In this document: piece after piece, positions 36,046 to 45,183 of the stretch
Position numbering within the stretch: the stretch's first letter is position 1
Layout: each line of letters opens with the position of its first letter
Origin: Microbacterium sp. SY138
GTDB lineage: Bacteria > Actinomycetota > Actinomycetes > Actinomycetales > Microbacteriaceae
DNA length: 64,000 bases
NCBI RefSeq assembly: GCF_039729145.1
Contig: NZ_CP155793.1
Location: 682,001 to 746,000, forward strand
Direction of reading: 5' to 3'
Position numbers and translations under genes: made by a program
The notes under the pieces: generated by a model
The model's input: only the letters and a program-made list of their open reading frames with translations
Database searches by the model: none
What the model was told of the DNA's origin: nothing

Positions 36046-38640
36046 TCACGGAAGCAGGGGCACGGTGCGCGCGTGCGCGCCGTGCCCGAGCTCCTCACGG
36101 ACCGCGCCGGGCAGGTCGAGCTCGGCCGTCGCGCCGACCGGGACCACGAGGTCGACATGCAGCTCGTCCTCGCCCACGCGCCACGCGATCGAGGCGTCAC
36201 CGTAGGGCGTGCGCTGCATCGCCGAGGCATGGGTGAGCCCGCCACCGGGACGTGGTGCGAAGCGGATGCGGCGGTATCCGGGCTCTGCGGGTGCGAGCCC
36301 GGCGACGCTGCGGTGCAACCAGTCCGCGACCGCTCCCAGCGCGTAGTGATTGAACGAGGTCATGGTCCCGGGGTTCACGGTGCCGTCGGGGAGCATCGCA
36401 TCCCACCGCTCCCAGACCGTGGTCGCGCCCTGCACGACCTGGTACAGCCAGGACGGGCAGCCCTGCTCGAGAAGAAGGTCGTAGGCGGCATCCGCGTGGC
36501 CGGTCAGGGTGAGCGCGTCGCAGACGAGCGGCGTGCCCACGAAGCCGGTCGCGATGCGGTTGTCCGCGGCATGCACGAGCGCGGCGAGGCGTGCCCCCGC
36601 GATCGCACGCTGCGTCTCGTCGGCGAGCAGGTCGAAGACGATGGCCAGGGCGTACGCAGTCTGGGCGTCGGAGGTCATCGTGCCGTCGGGTTTCACATAC
36701 GCACCCCGGAAAGCGGCAGCGACCTCGGAGGCGAGCGTGCCGTAACGATCCGCGTCGGCGGAGCGTCCGAGCACACGAGCCATATCGGCGACCGCTCGCG
36801 CCGACCGGGCGAAGTACGCCGTGGCGACGAGATACCGATCGGTGCGGGCATCGCCCGGATCCTGCGGGGGCGCCGCGGGATCGAGCCAGTCGCCGAGCTG
36901 GAACCCCTCGTTCCACAGGCGGTCGGGTCCGGCCAGTGATTCCACCTTGTCGACCCATCGGCGTGCGCTCTCGAACTGCGTCGCCAGAACGCCCTCGTCT
37001 CCGAAGCGCTGGTACAGGGTCCACGGCAGCAGCGTCGCCACATCTCCCCAGGCGGCGCCGGCGCGGATCGGAGACCACACCTTGTGCGACGGGATCACGG
37101 GCACGAACCACGGGACCGTGCCGTCGGGCAGCTGGTCGGCCTCCACGTCACGGAGCCATCCCGACAGCATCCCCGAGACGTCGAACAGCGTCGACGCGGT
37201 CGGGCCGAACACCTGCACGTCGCCCGTCCACCCCACGCGCTCATCACGCTGCGGGCAGTCGGTGGGGATGTCGACGAAGTTTCCGCGCATGCCCCAGACG
37301 ACGTTGCGGTGCAACTGCTCGACCAGGGGATCGGAGCAGGTGAACCACCCGGTGCGCTCGAGGTCGGTGTGCAGCACACGGGCGATCAGAGCGCCGGCCG
37401 CGACATCCGCATCGAGGTCGCCCGGCCAGCCGGAGACCTCGGCGTATCGGAAGCCGTGGAATGTGAACCGCGGCTCCCATTCCTCGCCGCCGGTGCGTCC
37501 GGCGAGTGTGTAGGAGTCGCTGGAGCGTGCGCTGCGCAGCGGCCGCGTGTAGATCTCCCCCTCCTGCAGAACCTCCGCAGTGCGCAGCGTGACGGTCGTG
37601 CCGCGCGGACCGGTCACGCTGATGCGCACCCTTCCCACGAGGTTCTGCCCGAAGTCGAGGATGCGGGCGCCGCCGGGTGACGTGAGCACGGCGACGGGGG
37701 CGATCTCCTCGGTCACCCGGACAGGTGGCGCCGTCGGTGCGACCAGGGTGCGCGGATCGCGATCGCGCACCGCGACAGGCAGCCACTGCGCGTCATCGAA
37801 GGCGGCGGTCGTCCACTCCGGGAGCTCCTCGCGTGCGTCGTAGTCCTCGCCGTCGTAGATGCCGGAGCGGAGGATGGGGGAGAGCGCGCCCTTCCATGAG
37901 TCGTCGGTCACGATCGTCTCGCGTCGTCCGTCGACATAGGTGATCTCCAGCTGGCCGAGGAACGACAGATCGCTTCCGAACACGTTGCGGTACCCGCCGC
38001 GCCAGCCGAGACGTCCGCGGTACCAGCCGTCGCCGAGCCAGGCGCCGAGCGCGTTCTCGCCGACGACGAGCAGGGCGGTCACGTCGTAGGTGTAGTACCG
38101 CAGCCGTTCGCGATAGACCGTCCATCCCGGCGACAGCGTGTCGGAGCCGACGCGCTCGCCGTTGATCTCGGGTTCGTACAGGCCGTGCGCGGTGGCGTAG
38201 AGCCGGGCGCGGGAGACCTCACCGTCGAGCCGGAAGCTCCGCCGCACCAGGGTGGCGCGGCGGGCGTCGCTCTCCGGGTCCTCATCGAGGTCGAGCCCGA
38301 CCGGCCGCGCCGACCAGTCGTCGGGGTGGAGGAGGCCGGCTTCCACCCAGGTCTGCGGGCTCTCGCTCGACCAGCGGCCGTCGGCGCCCTGCACCGCCAC
38401 ACGCACACCGACCCGCTCGCGGGAGTCGAGCGCACGAGTCGGCCAGGGAACCAGGACCTGCTCGGCGGACGTGACCTCGACGGTCTCCTCGGCGTCGTCG
38501 CGCACCACCGTGACGGCGTAGCGCTCCTGGCGCCAGCCGGCAGGCGCATCCGTGGTGGTCCAGCTCAGGCGCGGTGCGCTCTCGCCGATGCCGAACGGTT
38601 CCCGGTGGTGCTCGATGCGGGGTGCGGAGACGGTCGTCAT
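36046..38640 (-). CDS. GH78 family alpha-L-rhamnosidase
   Basis: The protein of 864 residues (867 if the ATG at 38649 is used) matches the multi-domain bacterial rhamnosidase layout. It has an N-terminal beta-sandwich with ARLYATAHGLYEPEINGERVG, and a second beta domain with ILDFGQNLVGRVRI. The (alpha/alpha)6 catalytic domain shows TDCPQRDERVGWTGDVQVF, which holds the general-acid region, and later NEGFQLGDWLDP. A C-terminal beta domain ends with LDLPGAVREELGHGAH. No signal peptide is visible. It removes terminal rhamnose from flavonoid or saponin glycosides. It faces the beta-glucosidase, consistent with stepwise trimming of rutinose-type sugars. Confidence 0.93.
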   Translation of the reverse strand: MTTVSAPRIEHHREPFGIGESAPRLSWTTTDAPAGWRQERYAVTVVRDDAEETVEVTSAEQVLVPWPTRALDSRERVGVRVAVQGADGRWSSESPQTWVEAGLLHPDDWSARPVGLDLDEDPESDARRATLVRRSFRLDGEVSRARLYATAHGLYEPEINGERVGSDTLSPGWTVYRERLRYYTYDVTALLVVGENALGAWLGDGWYRGRLGWRGGYRNVFGSDLSFLGQLEITYVDGRRETIVTDDSWKGALSPILRSGIYDGEDYDAREELPEWTTAAFDDAQWLPVAVRDRDPRTLVAPTAPPVRVTEEIAPVAVLTSPGGARILDFGQNLVGRVRISVTGPRGTTVTLRTAEVLQEGEIYTRPLRSARSSDSYTLAGRTGGEEWEPRFTFHGFRYAEVSGWPGDLDADVAAGALIARVLHTDLERTGWFTCSDPLVEQLHRNVVWGMRGNFVDIPTDCPQRDERVGWTGDVQVFGPTASTLFDVSGMLSGWLRDVEADQLPDGTVPWFVPVIPSHKVWSPIRAGAAWGDVATLLPWTLYQRFGDEGVLATQFESARRWVDKVESLAGPDRLWNEGFQLGDWLDPAAPPQDPGDARTDRYLVATAYFARSARAVADMARVLGRSADADRYGTLASEVAAAFRGAYVKPDGTMTSDAQTAYALAIVFDLLADETQRAIAGARLAALVHAADNRIATGFVGTPLVCDALTLTGHADAAYDLLLEQGCPSWLYQVVQGATTVWERWDAMLPDGTVNPGTMTSFNHYALGAVADWLHRSVAGLAPAEPGYRRIRFAPRPGGGLTHASAMQRTPYGDASIAWRVGEDELHVDLVVPVGATAELDLPGAVREELGHGAHARTVPLLP

Positions 38641-38720
38641 GGTCCTCATCCTCGCCGATCCCGATGACGATGGCGACGGCGACGGCGACGTTCGGACCGG
38701 CGACTCCGCCGGGTCCGCGC

Positions 38721-38815
38721 TGGTCAGCCGGCCTCCTGGTCAGCCGGCCTCCTGGTCAGCCGGCCTCCTGGTCAGCCGGCCTCCTGGTCAGCCGGCCTCC
38801 TGATCAGCCGTCTCC
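38721..38815. repeat. 16-bp tandem repeat, five copies plus a degenerate sixth
   Basis: The unit TGGTCAGCCGGCCTCC is repeated at 38721-38736, 38737-38752, 38753-38768, 38769-38784 and 38785-38800, then a diverged copy follows to 38815. Every unit contains TCA, which is TGA on the minus strand. The copy at 38788-38790 is the stop of the MFS gene, and the array extends beyond it into the 3-prime flank. Confidence 0.95.
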
Positions 38816-40416
38816 TGGCCGTGCCGTCTGCGGACGGCGTTCGCGTGGGGTATCCCCTTCGAGAAGAAGAGCGACAGCAGACTGATGAGGATGAGCCCGA
38901 AGAACGCGATGCGCAGCGACGACAGCTGCGAATCGCGGTAGACCGTGGCGAGAGTGTCGGCGTCGGCATCGTCCAGCCCGGCCTTCTCCGCGATGGCGGC
39001 GACGTCGGCTGCGGGCACGATGGTGACTCCGTGCTGCGTGGCGCTCGCCACGGTCGCCTGGGTGGTCTCGGGCAGGTCGCTCGCCGCGACTCCCGAGGCG
39101 AACGAGGTCGACAGCGCACCGATGAGGATCGAGCCGATCAGGGCCGTTCCGAGCGACGAGCCGAGGTTCTGGAACACTCCTTGAAGCCCGCCGACCTCGC
39201 TCGTCTCCTTCTCGGTCACGCTCGACATGTTCACGTTCCCGAGCTGCGAGGCGAGGAGTCCGAGGGCCGCTCCGGCGAGGAACATCCCGGTCGCGAAGAA
39301 GCCGCTGCGCAGGTCGCTGGTGGCGGAGCCGAGAAGGATGAGGGCGCTGACGACGAGTGTCAGCTGTCCGATGCGCACGATCGTCCGCGGAGACAAGAGG
39401 CGCGAGAGTCGGGTGCCCACGATCGAGAACAGCACGAGAGCGATAGAGAGGGGGAAGATCCGGATCCCGGTCTCCAGGGCATCGAGGCCGAGGGTCATCT
39501 GCAGATACACCGGCACCATGAAGAAGAGCCCGGCGGTCACGGTGTACTGCGCCCCGAGGACGGTGAGTCCGCTGCGGAGCGAGGTGATCGAGAACATCCC
39601 CACGTGGATGAGCGGCGACCGGCCGAGGCGTTCGAGCAGGCGCTGACGCGAGAAGAACAGGGCCAGGAGCACGACGCCGAGCACGATGAACCAGGCGGCG
39701 GGAGAGATGCCGAGAGGGGCGACCACGACGCCGCCGATCGTGGGCGGGTTCAGCGGCAGCACCCACCCCCACGTCTTGCTCTGCAGCATCCCGAACACCA
39801 CCGCGACCAGCCCGACCGACGAGAGCGCGACGCTGAGGACGTCGATGCGCACGCTCTGCCGTGGCGTCGGGTCGGTGACGATCCGGGCGCACAGCACCAC
39901 GCCGATCATGATGAGCACCTCGGCGGCGAACACGTAGCGCCAGTCGAAGTAGGTCGTGACGAATCCGCCGATCAGTGGTCCAGCCGCGACGGCGGCCCCG
40001 GAGACGGCGCCGATGATAGCGAACGCCGTGATGCGCTCACGGCCGCGGTAGTTGTCGGCGACGAGGGCGGCGATCGCCGGGATGACGAGCACGGCACCCA
40101 GACCTTCGACGACCGACCAGCCGAGGAACAGGAACTGCACGTTCGGACTCACCGCCGTGATCAGCGACCCCACGGCATAGATGCACGATCCGATGACGAA
40201 CGCCCTGCGGCGGCCCCACACGTCACCCAGCCTCGCCCCGAGCAGCATGAACGCCGCCATCGTGAGGGTGTAGAACGTGATGGCGCCCTGCATCGCGGCC
40301 ACGGTGGTGTCGAGGTCGGACACCACCGTCGATATCGACACGTTCATCACGGTGCCGTCCAGCACCATCACGAACTGCGCGGAGCCGAGGACGGCGATGA
40401 CGCCCCATCTCTTCAT
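38788..40416 (-). CDS. MFS transporter, DHA2-type multidrug exporter
   Basis: The 542-residue protein has about 14 membrane helices, the DHA2 (drug:H+ antiporter) pattern. Motif A appears as LLGARLGDVWGRRRAFVIG after the second helix, and motif C-like glycines as GAVSGAAVAAGPLIGGFV in the fifth. An extracytoplasmic loop before the last helix includes QHGVTIVPAADVAAIAEKAG. The start at 40416 has AAGGAGT upstream; another ATG lies at 40440. The C-terminus ADQEAG is encoded by the tandem repeat that also carries its stop. Substrate is unknown. It lies downstream of the rhamnosidase on another transcript. Confidence 0.88.
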   Translation of the reverse strand: MKRWGVIAVLGSAQFVMVLDGTVMNVSISTVVSDLDTTVAAMQGAITFYTLTMAAFMLLGARLGDVWGRRRAFVIGSCIYAVGSLITAVSPNVQFLFLGWSVVEGLGAVLVIPAIAALVADNYRGRERITAFAIIGAVSGAAVAAGPLIGGFVTTYFDWRYVFAAEVLIMIGVVLCARIVTDPTPRQSVRIDVLSVALSSVGLVAVVFGMLQSKTWGWVLPLNPPTIGGVVVAPLGISPAAWFIVLGVVLLALFFSRQRLLERLGRSPLIHVGMFSITSLRSGLTVLGAQYTVTAGLFFMVPVYLQMTLGLDALETGIRIFPLSIALVLFSIVGTRLSRLLSPRTIVRIGQLTLVVSALILLGSATSDLRSGFFATGMFLAGAALGLLASQLGNVNMSSVTEKETSEVGGLQGVFQNLGSSLGTALIGSILIGALSTSFASGVAASDLPETTQATVASATQHGVTIVPAADVAAIAEKAGLDDADADTLATVYRDSQLSSLRIAFFGLILISLLSLFFSKGIPHANAVRRRHGQETADQEAG

Positions 40417-40523
40417 GGTGACTCCTTCGAGCCTGTTCATCGTGGCATCCGACGGGGCGATCTCCGTGCGGGCGTCACCCCTTCCGGATGAGGTCGGCGG
40501 GCGGCGGGCACGCCCGAAGGCAC

Positions 40524-41234
40524 TCAGGCGGGCGTGCTCGATCTGCCTTTCGCGCTCGCGCCGCGCATGATCCGTGCGACCGCCGTGATCAGGAACAGCT
40601 GCCCGGTGATGCCCTCGGCGATGGCGATCCCCTGTCCGGTGGTGCCGACGGGGACCAGATTGCCGTATCCGGTCGTGGTCAGTGCGGTGAACGAGAAGAA
40701 CAGCTGGTTGCCGAGCGAGTCGAGGCTCTCCTCGCCGAACATCGGTGTGGGGGAGATCTGCGAGATCAGGTTGTAGACGAAGGCGAAGAACATCCCGACC
40801 AGGATGTAGGCCGTGATCGCCGCCAGCAGCGCCTCCAGGTCGAGGCCCCGCCGGTTGACCTGATGCGCGATGATGGCCCACGGAGCGACCAGCAGAGCGA
40901 GCATCGATGCGGCCGACAGCGGGATCGCGAGCACCGGGCCGTCGACGCCGAAGAGCGCGGCGATGACGGCGGCGGCACCGGCGACCGAGAGCACCACCCA
41001 CCACACACGCTGCACGAGATGTCGTGCACGGGTCACGTAGAACACCATCGCCACTGTCGCCAGCATGGCGAGGAAGGCCCAGGGGCTCGGGTCGGTGCTG
41101 GGCTGCGCCGCGCAGAAGCCGTACGAGACGATGAGCAGACCGAGGATGATCGCGTAACCGCGCGCCTGGCCGTCCCGCTCGCGATGCGAGGGGGTGTGGA
41201 CGTTCTCCGCGTTCACGGTGTCGGTGCGGGGCAT
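40524..41234 (-). CDS. two-pore-helix type potassium channel family protein
   Basis: The 236-residue protein has six hydrophobic segments. The last pair flanks an ion-channel pore loop, with FSFTALTTTGYGNLVP holding the selectivity filter TTTGYG at 186-191. This is the Ion_trans_2 architecture. No cytoplasmic RCK domain is present. The ATG at 41234 is preceded by AGAGGA on the minus strand. It probably conducts K+; gating is unknown. It lies upstream of the MFS gene in the same direction, 107 bases apart. Confidence 0.87.
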   Translation of the reverse strand: MPRTDTVNAENVHTPSHRERDGQARGYAIILGLLIVSYGFCAAQPSTDPSPWAFLAMLATVAMVFYVTRARHLVQRVWWVVLSVAGAAAVIAALFGVDGPVLAIPLSAASMLALLVAPWAIIAHQVNRRGLDLEALLAAITAYILVGMFFAFVYNLISQISPTPMFGEESLDSLGNQLFFSFTALTTTGYGNLVPVGTTGQGIAIAEGITGQLFLITAVARIMRGASAKGRSSTPA

Positions 41235-41382
41235 GATCGGTCCTCTTCCGCGCGGTGGACGTCGGGTGCCCACGATGTGCGGCAAGTATCCCAGCGCGAG
41301 TGCGCATCCCCGCTCAGCCCGCGTGCGCGTCGGTCGGAAGCGAGTTCGGGGGTGCCGGTTCGTCACCGCTCGTCCGACCCGT

Positions 41383-41388
41383 TATGAT
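41383..41388 (+). promoter_or_regulatory. -10 element of tRNA-Ser(GCT)
   Basis: TATGAT lies 36 bases upstream of the tRNA, giving a short leader. A weak -35, TTCGTC, ends about 18 bases earlier. Confidence 0.45.
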
Positions 41389-41423
41389 GGCTAGGTGCAT
41401 CCGTGCTTTCGGGTCGGATGCCT

Positions 41424-41512
41424 GGAGACGTCGCATAGTCCGGCCGAGTGCACCACCCTGCTAAGGTGGAGTCCCCTCACGGGGACCAGGGGTTCAAATC
41501 CCCTCGTCTCCG
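41424..41512 (+). tRNA. tRNA-Ser (GCT)
   Basis: An 89-base class II tRNA with acceptor GGAGACG opposite CGTCTCC, discriminator G, a long variable arm (GTCCCCTCACGGGGAC) and anticodon GCT in CCTGCTAAG. CCA is not encoded. Confidence 0.95.
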
Positions 41513-41518
41513 CAGAAG

Positions 41519-41543
41519 AACCCCCGCTCAGGCGGGGGTTTTC
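41519..41543 (+). terminator. intrinsic terminator of tRNA-Ser(GCT)
   Basis: AACCCCCGC pairs perfectly with GCGGGGGTT around a four-base loop, followed by TTC. It begins seven bases after the tRNA. Confidence 0.9.
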
Positions 41544-41587
41544 TCGTTCCCGGCCCCTGCGCTCCCGCGTCGGGGCAGACTCGAACC

Positions 41588-42262
41588 ATGCTGCGCGACA
41601 TCACCACGATCGTCTTCGACGTGCTGGGCACCCTGGTCGATGAACCCGGAGGGCTCCGCATCGCCATCGAGGAGGCGGGCGGCTCTCCCCGTGATGCCGA
41701 TGAACTCCTCGGCGTCTGGCAACGTCATATCGAAGGGGAGCAGCGCCGGATCGCACGGGGTGAGCGCGACTATGTCGACTCCGGAATCCTTGATCGCGAG
41801 GCGGCGACTCGGGTGGCGCAGACTGCGGGGATCACGGATGCCGCGACGATCGATCGCCTCGCCACCGCGACGAAGCGTCTTCCCGCCTGGCCGGATTCGT
41901 GCGAGGGCGTCGCGCGGCTTGCCGCCCGCTTCCATGTTCTCGGGCTGTCGAATGCGAACCCGGAGTCGCTGCGCGCGCTGGGGGAGCACGCCGGACTGCG
42001 ATGGCACGGGGCGCTCTCCGCGGATGCCGTCGAGGCCTATAAGCCCTCACCGCGGGTCTACCGGCTCGCGGTGGAGGAGGCAGGGGGCGACCCGGAGAGA
42101 GTGCTCATGGTCGCCGCTCACGCCTGGGACCTCAGAGGCGCCGGAGATGCAGGGATGAGGACCGCGTACGTGCCGCGTCCGGTGGGTGATCCGCCCGCGG
42201 AGACCGACGCCTTCGACGCTCGCTTCTCCACCCTGGCCGGGCTGGCGGATGCGTTGGACTGA
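41588..42262 (+). CDS. HAD hydrolase, haloacid dehalogenase type II-like
   Basis: The 224-residue protein has HAD motif I FDVLGTLVDE (nucleophile Asp near residue 10), a helical type I cap, motif II with LSNANPESL, the Lys region AYKPSPRVY, and motif IV MVAAHAWDLRGAGDAG. The FDVxGTL start, the HAWD block and the absence of the second motif I Asp match haloacid dehalogenases rather than phosphatases, but the physiological substrate is unknown. CAGACT at 41576-41581 lies six bases before the ATG. Single-gene unit after a tRNA terminator. Confidence 0.88.
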   Translation: MLRDITTIVFDVLGTLVDEPGGLRIAIEEAGGSPRDADELLGVWQRHIEGEQRRIARGERDYVDSGILDREAATRVAQTAGITDAATIDRLATATKRLPAWPDSCEGVARLAARFHVLGLSNANPESLRALGEHAGLRWHGALSADAVEAYKPSPRVYRLAVEEAGGDPERVLMVAAHAWDLRGAGDAGMRTAYVPRPVGDPPAETDAFDARFSTLAGLADALD

Positions 42263-42331
42263 AGCGGCGGGATCGGCTCGTGTCTGTGTCCGACCCGACG
42301 TTCGGCTCGACCCTCAGGTAGCCTCGTCCGC

Positions 42332-43951
42332 ATGGCCACCGCAGCGACGCAGACCCACAAACGTGAAGCCTTCGGCTCGCGCAATGTGTTCATCCTCTCG
42401 GCGATCGGCTCCGCGGTCGGCCTCGGGAACATCTGGCGGTTCCCCTACGTCGCCTACGAGGGCGGTGGCGGAGCCTTCCTGATCCCGTACCTGTGTGCTC
42501 TGCTCACGGCCGGGATCCCGCTGCTGTTCTTCGACTACGCGATCGGTCACCGATTCCGTGGGTCGGCGCCGCTGGCGTTCCGTCGCATGCACCGTGCGGC
42601 CGAGCCTCTCGGCTGGTGGCAGGTGCTCATCTGCGTCGTGATCGCGGTCTACTACGCGGTGATCATCGCCTGGGCGGCGATGTACACGTGGTTCTCGGCC
42701 CAGCTCACCTGGGGCGCGGGCAACGAGAACGACTTCTTCTTCATCGACTTCCTGCGATCGGCGGACGTCGCCGAGGTCGGTGTATCGACCGATTTCGTCC
42801 CACAGGTCGGCATCCCGCTCGTCGTGGTCTGGCTGATCGTGATCGTCATCATGGCGCTGGGCGTCAAGCGCGGCATCGGCCGGGCGAACATGATCCTGAT
42901 GCCGCTGCTCACCGTGATGTTCGCGATCCTCGTGGTGCAGTCCCTGTTCCTCCCGGGAGCCATGGACGGCCTCAACGCCTTCTTCACCCCGAACTGGGAG
43001 GCACTGGCCGACCCCGGCGTCTGGGCATCCGCCTACGGACACATCTTCTTCTCGCTCTCCGTCGCCTTCGGCATCATGGTGACCTACTCGTCCTACCTGA
43101 AGCGGAAGACCGATCTGACCGGTTCCGGGCTCGTGGTGGCCTTCGCCAACTCCGGTTTCGAGATCCTCGCCGGCATCGGCGTCTTCGCGGCGCTGGGATT
43201 CATGGCGCAGGCGCAGGGAACGGAGGTGGCCGGTGTCGCGTCCTCCGGAATCGGCCTCGCCTTCATCGCCTTCCCCACGATCGTCTCGCAGGCCACGGGA
43301 GGGTCGATCATCGGTGTGCTGTTCTTCGGAGCCCTGGTGTTCGCCGGCGTCACCTCCCTCATCTCGATCCTCGAGGTGATCGTGGCCGCACTGCAGGACA
43401 AGCTGGGATGGGCGCGCGTGCGCACGACCCTCACGGTCGCGATCCCGTTGGCGATCATCTCGATGGCGCTCTTCTCGACGACCACGGCCCTGTCGGTGCT
43501 CGACACGGCCGACGCCTTCGTCAACTCGTTCGGCATCATGGCGGTCGCGCTGGTGGCGGTCATCATCGTGGCCTGGCTGCTGCACAAGCTGCCGGTGCTG
43601 GTCGAGCACCTCAATCGGCGTTCGAGTTTCCGGGTGGGCACCGTCTGGAAGGTGCTCGTCGGGGTTCTCGCGCCGGTCGTTCTCGGATACCTCTTCGTCA
43701 GCGAGCTCATCGCGAAGACCTCCGAACCGTACAGCGGCTATCCCGCCTGGTTCCTCGCCATCTTCGGCTGGGGGATGGTCATCGCCCTGGTCGTCCTGGC
43801 GCTGATCCTGTCGGCGCTGCCCTGGAGCACGCGCTCGCATGCGAAGGACGACCCCGAGTACGACGAGTTCCTCTCCGAGGAGCACTACGAACCGGATACC
43901 GAGACCTCGGCGATACCGGCAGTCGGCACGACGAAGGGAGCCGGCGCATGA
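42332..43951 (+). CDS. metP: sodium-dependent amino acid transporter, NSS family (MetP-like)
   Basis: The 539-residue protein has about 12 membrane helices and the NSS signature at the first helix, SAIGSAVGLGNIWRFPYVAYEGGGGAF, which holds the Na+ sites. It imports an amino acid with Na+. It is followed, with an ATGA overlap, by a 44-residue MetS-type subunit. The same pair imports methionine (and alanine) in Corynebacterium glutamicum. I therefore infer methionine/alanine uptake. TAGCCT at 42319-42324 lies seven bases before the ATG. No riboswitch-like leader is present. Confidence 0.88.
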   Translation: MATAATQTHKREAFGSRNVFILSAIGSAVGLGNIWRFPYVAYEGGGGAFLIPYLCALLTAGIPLLFFDYAIGHRFRGSAPLAFRRMHRAAEPLGWWQVLICVVIAVYYAVIIAWAAMYTWFSAQLTWGAGNENDFFFIDFLRSADVAEVGVSTDFVPQVGIPLVVVWLIVIVIMALGVKRGIGRANMILMPLLTVMFAILVVQSLFLPGAMDGLNAFFTPNWEALADPGVWASAYGHIFFSLSVAFGIMVTYSSYLKRKTDLTGSGLVVAFANSGFEILAGIGVFAALGFMAQAQGTEVAGVASSGIGLAFIAFPTIVSQATGGSIIGVLFFGALVFAGVTSLISILEVIVAALQDKLGWARVRTTLTVAIPLAIISMALFSTTTALSVLDTADAFVNSFGIMAVALVAVIIVAWLLHKLPVLVEHLNRRSSFRVGTVWKVLVGVLAPVVLGYLFVSELIAKTSEPYSGYPAWFLAIFGWGMVIALVVLALILSALPWSTRSHAKDDPEYDEFLSEEHYEPDTETSAIPAVGTTKGAGA

Positions 43952-44082
43952 CTCCGATCGCGATCGTCATGATGATCGTCGCCATGGTCACGGTGTGGGG
44001 TGGCCTGATCGCCGGGATCGTCAACCTGGCGCGTCATCCCGAGGAATCGGAGACCGAACCGGCGCCGCCCGTCGAACTCTGA
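43948..44082 (+). CDS. metS: small subunit of the MetP transporter (MetS)
   Basis: The 44-residue protein MTPIAIVMMIVAMVTVWGGL... has one membrane helix (about residues 4-26) and an acidic Pro-rich tail. It matches the MetS family of tiny NSS partners, needed for transport by MetP in Corynebacterium. The ATG overlaps the metP stop, so the two are coupled. The stop codon begins a 17-bp tandem repeat. Confidence 0.88.
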   Translation: MTPIAIVMMIVAMVTVWGGLIAGIVNLARHPEESETEPAPPVEL

Positions 44083-44130
44083 CGTCGATCGAGCGCTGAC
44101 GTCGATCGAACTCTGGCGCCGATCGAGTGC
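44080..44130. repeat. 17-bp tandem repeat starting at the metS stop
   Basis: TGACGTCGATCGAGCGC (44080-44096) is followed by TGACGTCGATCGAACTC (44097-44113) and TGGCGCCGATCGAGTGC (44114-44130). The first TGA is the metS stop codon. The second copy keeps TGA in another frame; the third has changed it to TGG. Confidence 0.85.
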
Positions 44131-44210
44131 GGGCACTGATCGCATCGGACCGCAGAAGTCGGGTCGCGAGGGGCGGGCGACGGTGACGATGGTGAGGAAA
44201 GGAGGACCTC

Positions 44211-45077
44211 ATGATCGGCACGCTGAACGCCTTGATCGACATGGTCGACGCAGGAGACCCGGGTCAGGAGATCGACGTGGCCTCGTTCTCGCATGAGCAC
44301 GGCACCACCGAGTATCACCTGCGCCGGATGTTCTCGGCACTCGCGGGCATGCCGTTGTCGGAATACGTGCGTCGTCGTCGGATGACGCTCGCCGGGGCGG
44401 AGCTCGCTGCGGGCGCCGCGAGTCTGCTCGACGTGGCCGTGCGCCACGGGTACGGGTCGGTCGAGGCATTCGGACGCGCGTTCCGGGCTGTGCACGGCAT
44501 CAGCCCGGCCGATGCGCGCCGTGACGGGGGTCCTCTCCGCACTCAACCCACGCTCCGGTTCCGCCTGAGCGTCGAAGGGAGAATCCCCATGGACGTCACC
44601 ATCACCACCCGGCCCGCGTTCGTCCTCGCCGGTCATGCCGCCGAGGTCCCGTTGATCCACGAGGGCGTCAATCCGCACATCCAGGAGCACATCGCCGCGA
44701 TCCCGTCCGAGGAACACGCGCGCCTCAAGGGTCTCGGCGACGCCGAGCCGTCGGGGATCCTGGCCGTCACGGCCGATATCGAACCGGACGCACCGGAGGG
44801 CACGCTGCTCACGTATCTGCACGGCGTCGCCCTGCAGAGCACCACTCCCGTTCCGGACGACCTCGACTCCCTTCCCCTCGAAGCCGGTTCCTGGGCGGTC
44901 TTCGCGGCCCAGGGCCCGTTCCCCGAGACGCTGCAGGATCTGTGGGCCGCCACAGCGACCGAGTGGTTCCCGTCGAACCCCTGGAGGCTGCGTCCCGGTC
45001 CCTCGATCGTGCGCTACCTCGAGTTCCGGGGTGACTCCGCGTCGTGCGAGCTCTGGCTTCCGGTCGAGCACGGCTGA
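44211..45077 (+). CDS. AraC family regulator with GyrI-like effector domain
   Basis: The 288-residue protein has an AraC-type double helix-turn-helix at about residues 25-105. HGTTEYHLRRMFSALAGMPLSEYVRRRRM and DVAVRHGYGSVEAFGRAFRAVHGISPA are the two recognition units. A C-terminal GyrI-like/effector-binding domain follows from about 125. This is the layout of Rob and related drug-sensing activators. A very strong AAAGGAGG ribosome site precedes the ATG. It is followed by a separate GyrI-like gene on the same strand, suggesting a common ligand type. A hairpin separates the two. Confidence 0.9.
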   Translation: MIGTLNALIDMVDAGDPGQEIDVASFSHEHGTTEYHLRRMFSALAGMPLSEYVRRRRMTLAGAELAAGAASLLDVAVRHGYGSVEAFGRAFRAVHGISPADARRDGGPLRTQPTLRFRLSVEGRIPMDVTITTRPAFVLAGHAAEVPLIHEGVNPHIQEHIAAIPSEEHARLKGLGDAEPSGILAVTADIEPDAPEGTLLTYLHGVALQSTTPVPDDLDSLPLEAGSWAVFAAQGPFPETLQDLWAATATEWFPSNPWRLRPGPSIVRYLEFRGDSASCELWLPVEHG

Positions 45078-45085
45078 CGCAGGCC

Positions 45086-45122
45086 CGAGGGCGGGCGGGC
45101 GTCCGCGCACCACCCGCCCTCG
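45086..45122 (+). terminator. hairpin after the AraC-GyrI gene
   Basis: CGAGGGCGGG (45086-45095) pairs perfectly with CCCGCCCTCG (45113-45122) around a 17-base loop. There is no T run. It lies nine bases after the AraC-family stop and probably ends that transcript. Confidence 0.6.
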
Positions 45123-45183
45123 CCTCGCCACACCGTGTCCGACGCCCGTGCGACACTGGGCGCACGATCAAGGAGGGCACGTC

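Noticed and set aside
38721..38815. CRISPR-like array
   Set aside because: Copies are directly adjacent with no spacers, and no cas gene is present.
33756..40416. Genomic island brought by transfer
   Set aside because: I saw no integrase, tRNA-border repeat, insertion sequence or clear change in base composition; only the accessory gene content suggests it.
42263..42331. Possible SAM riboswitch ahead of metP
   Set aside because: Only 69 bases are available and the -10 lies seven bases from the start, leaving no leader.
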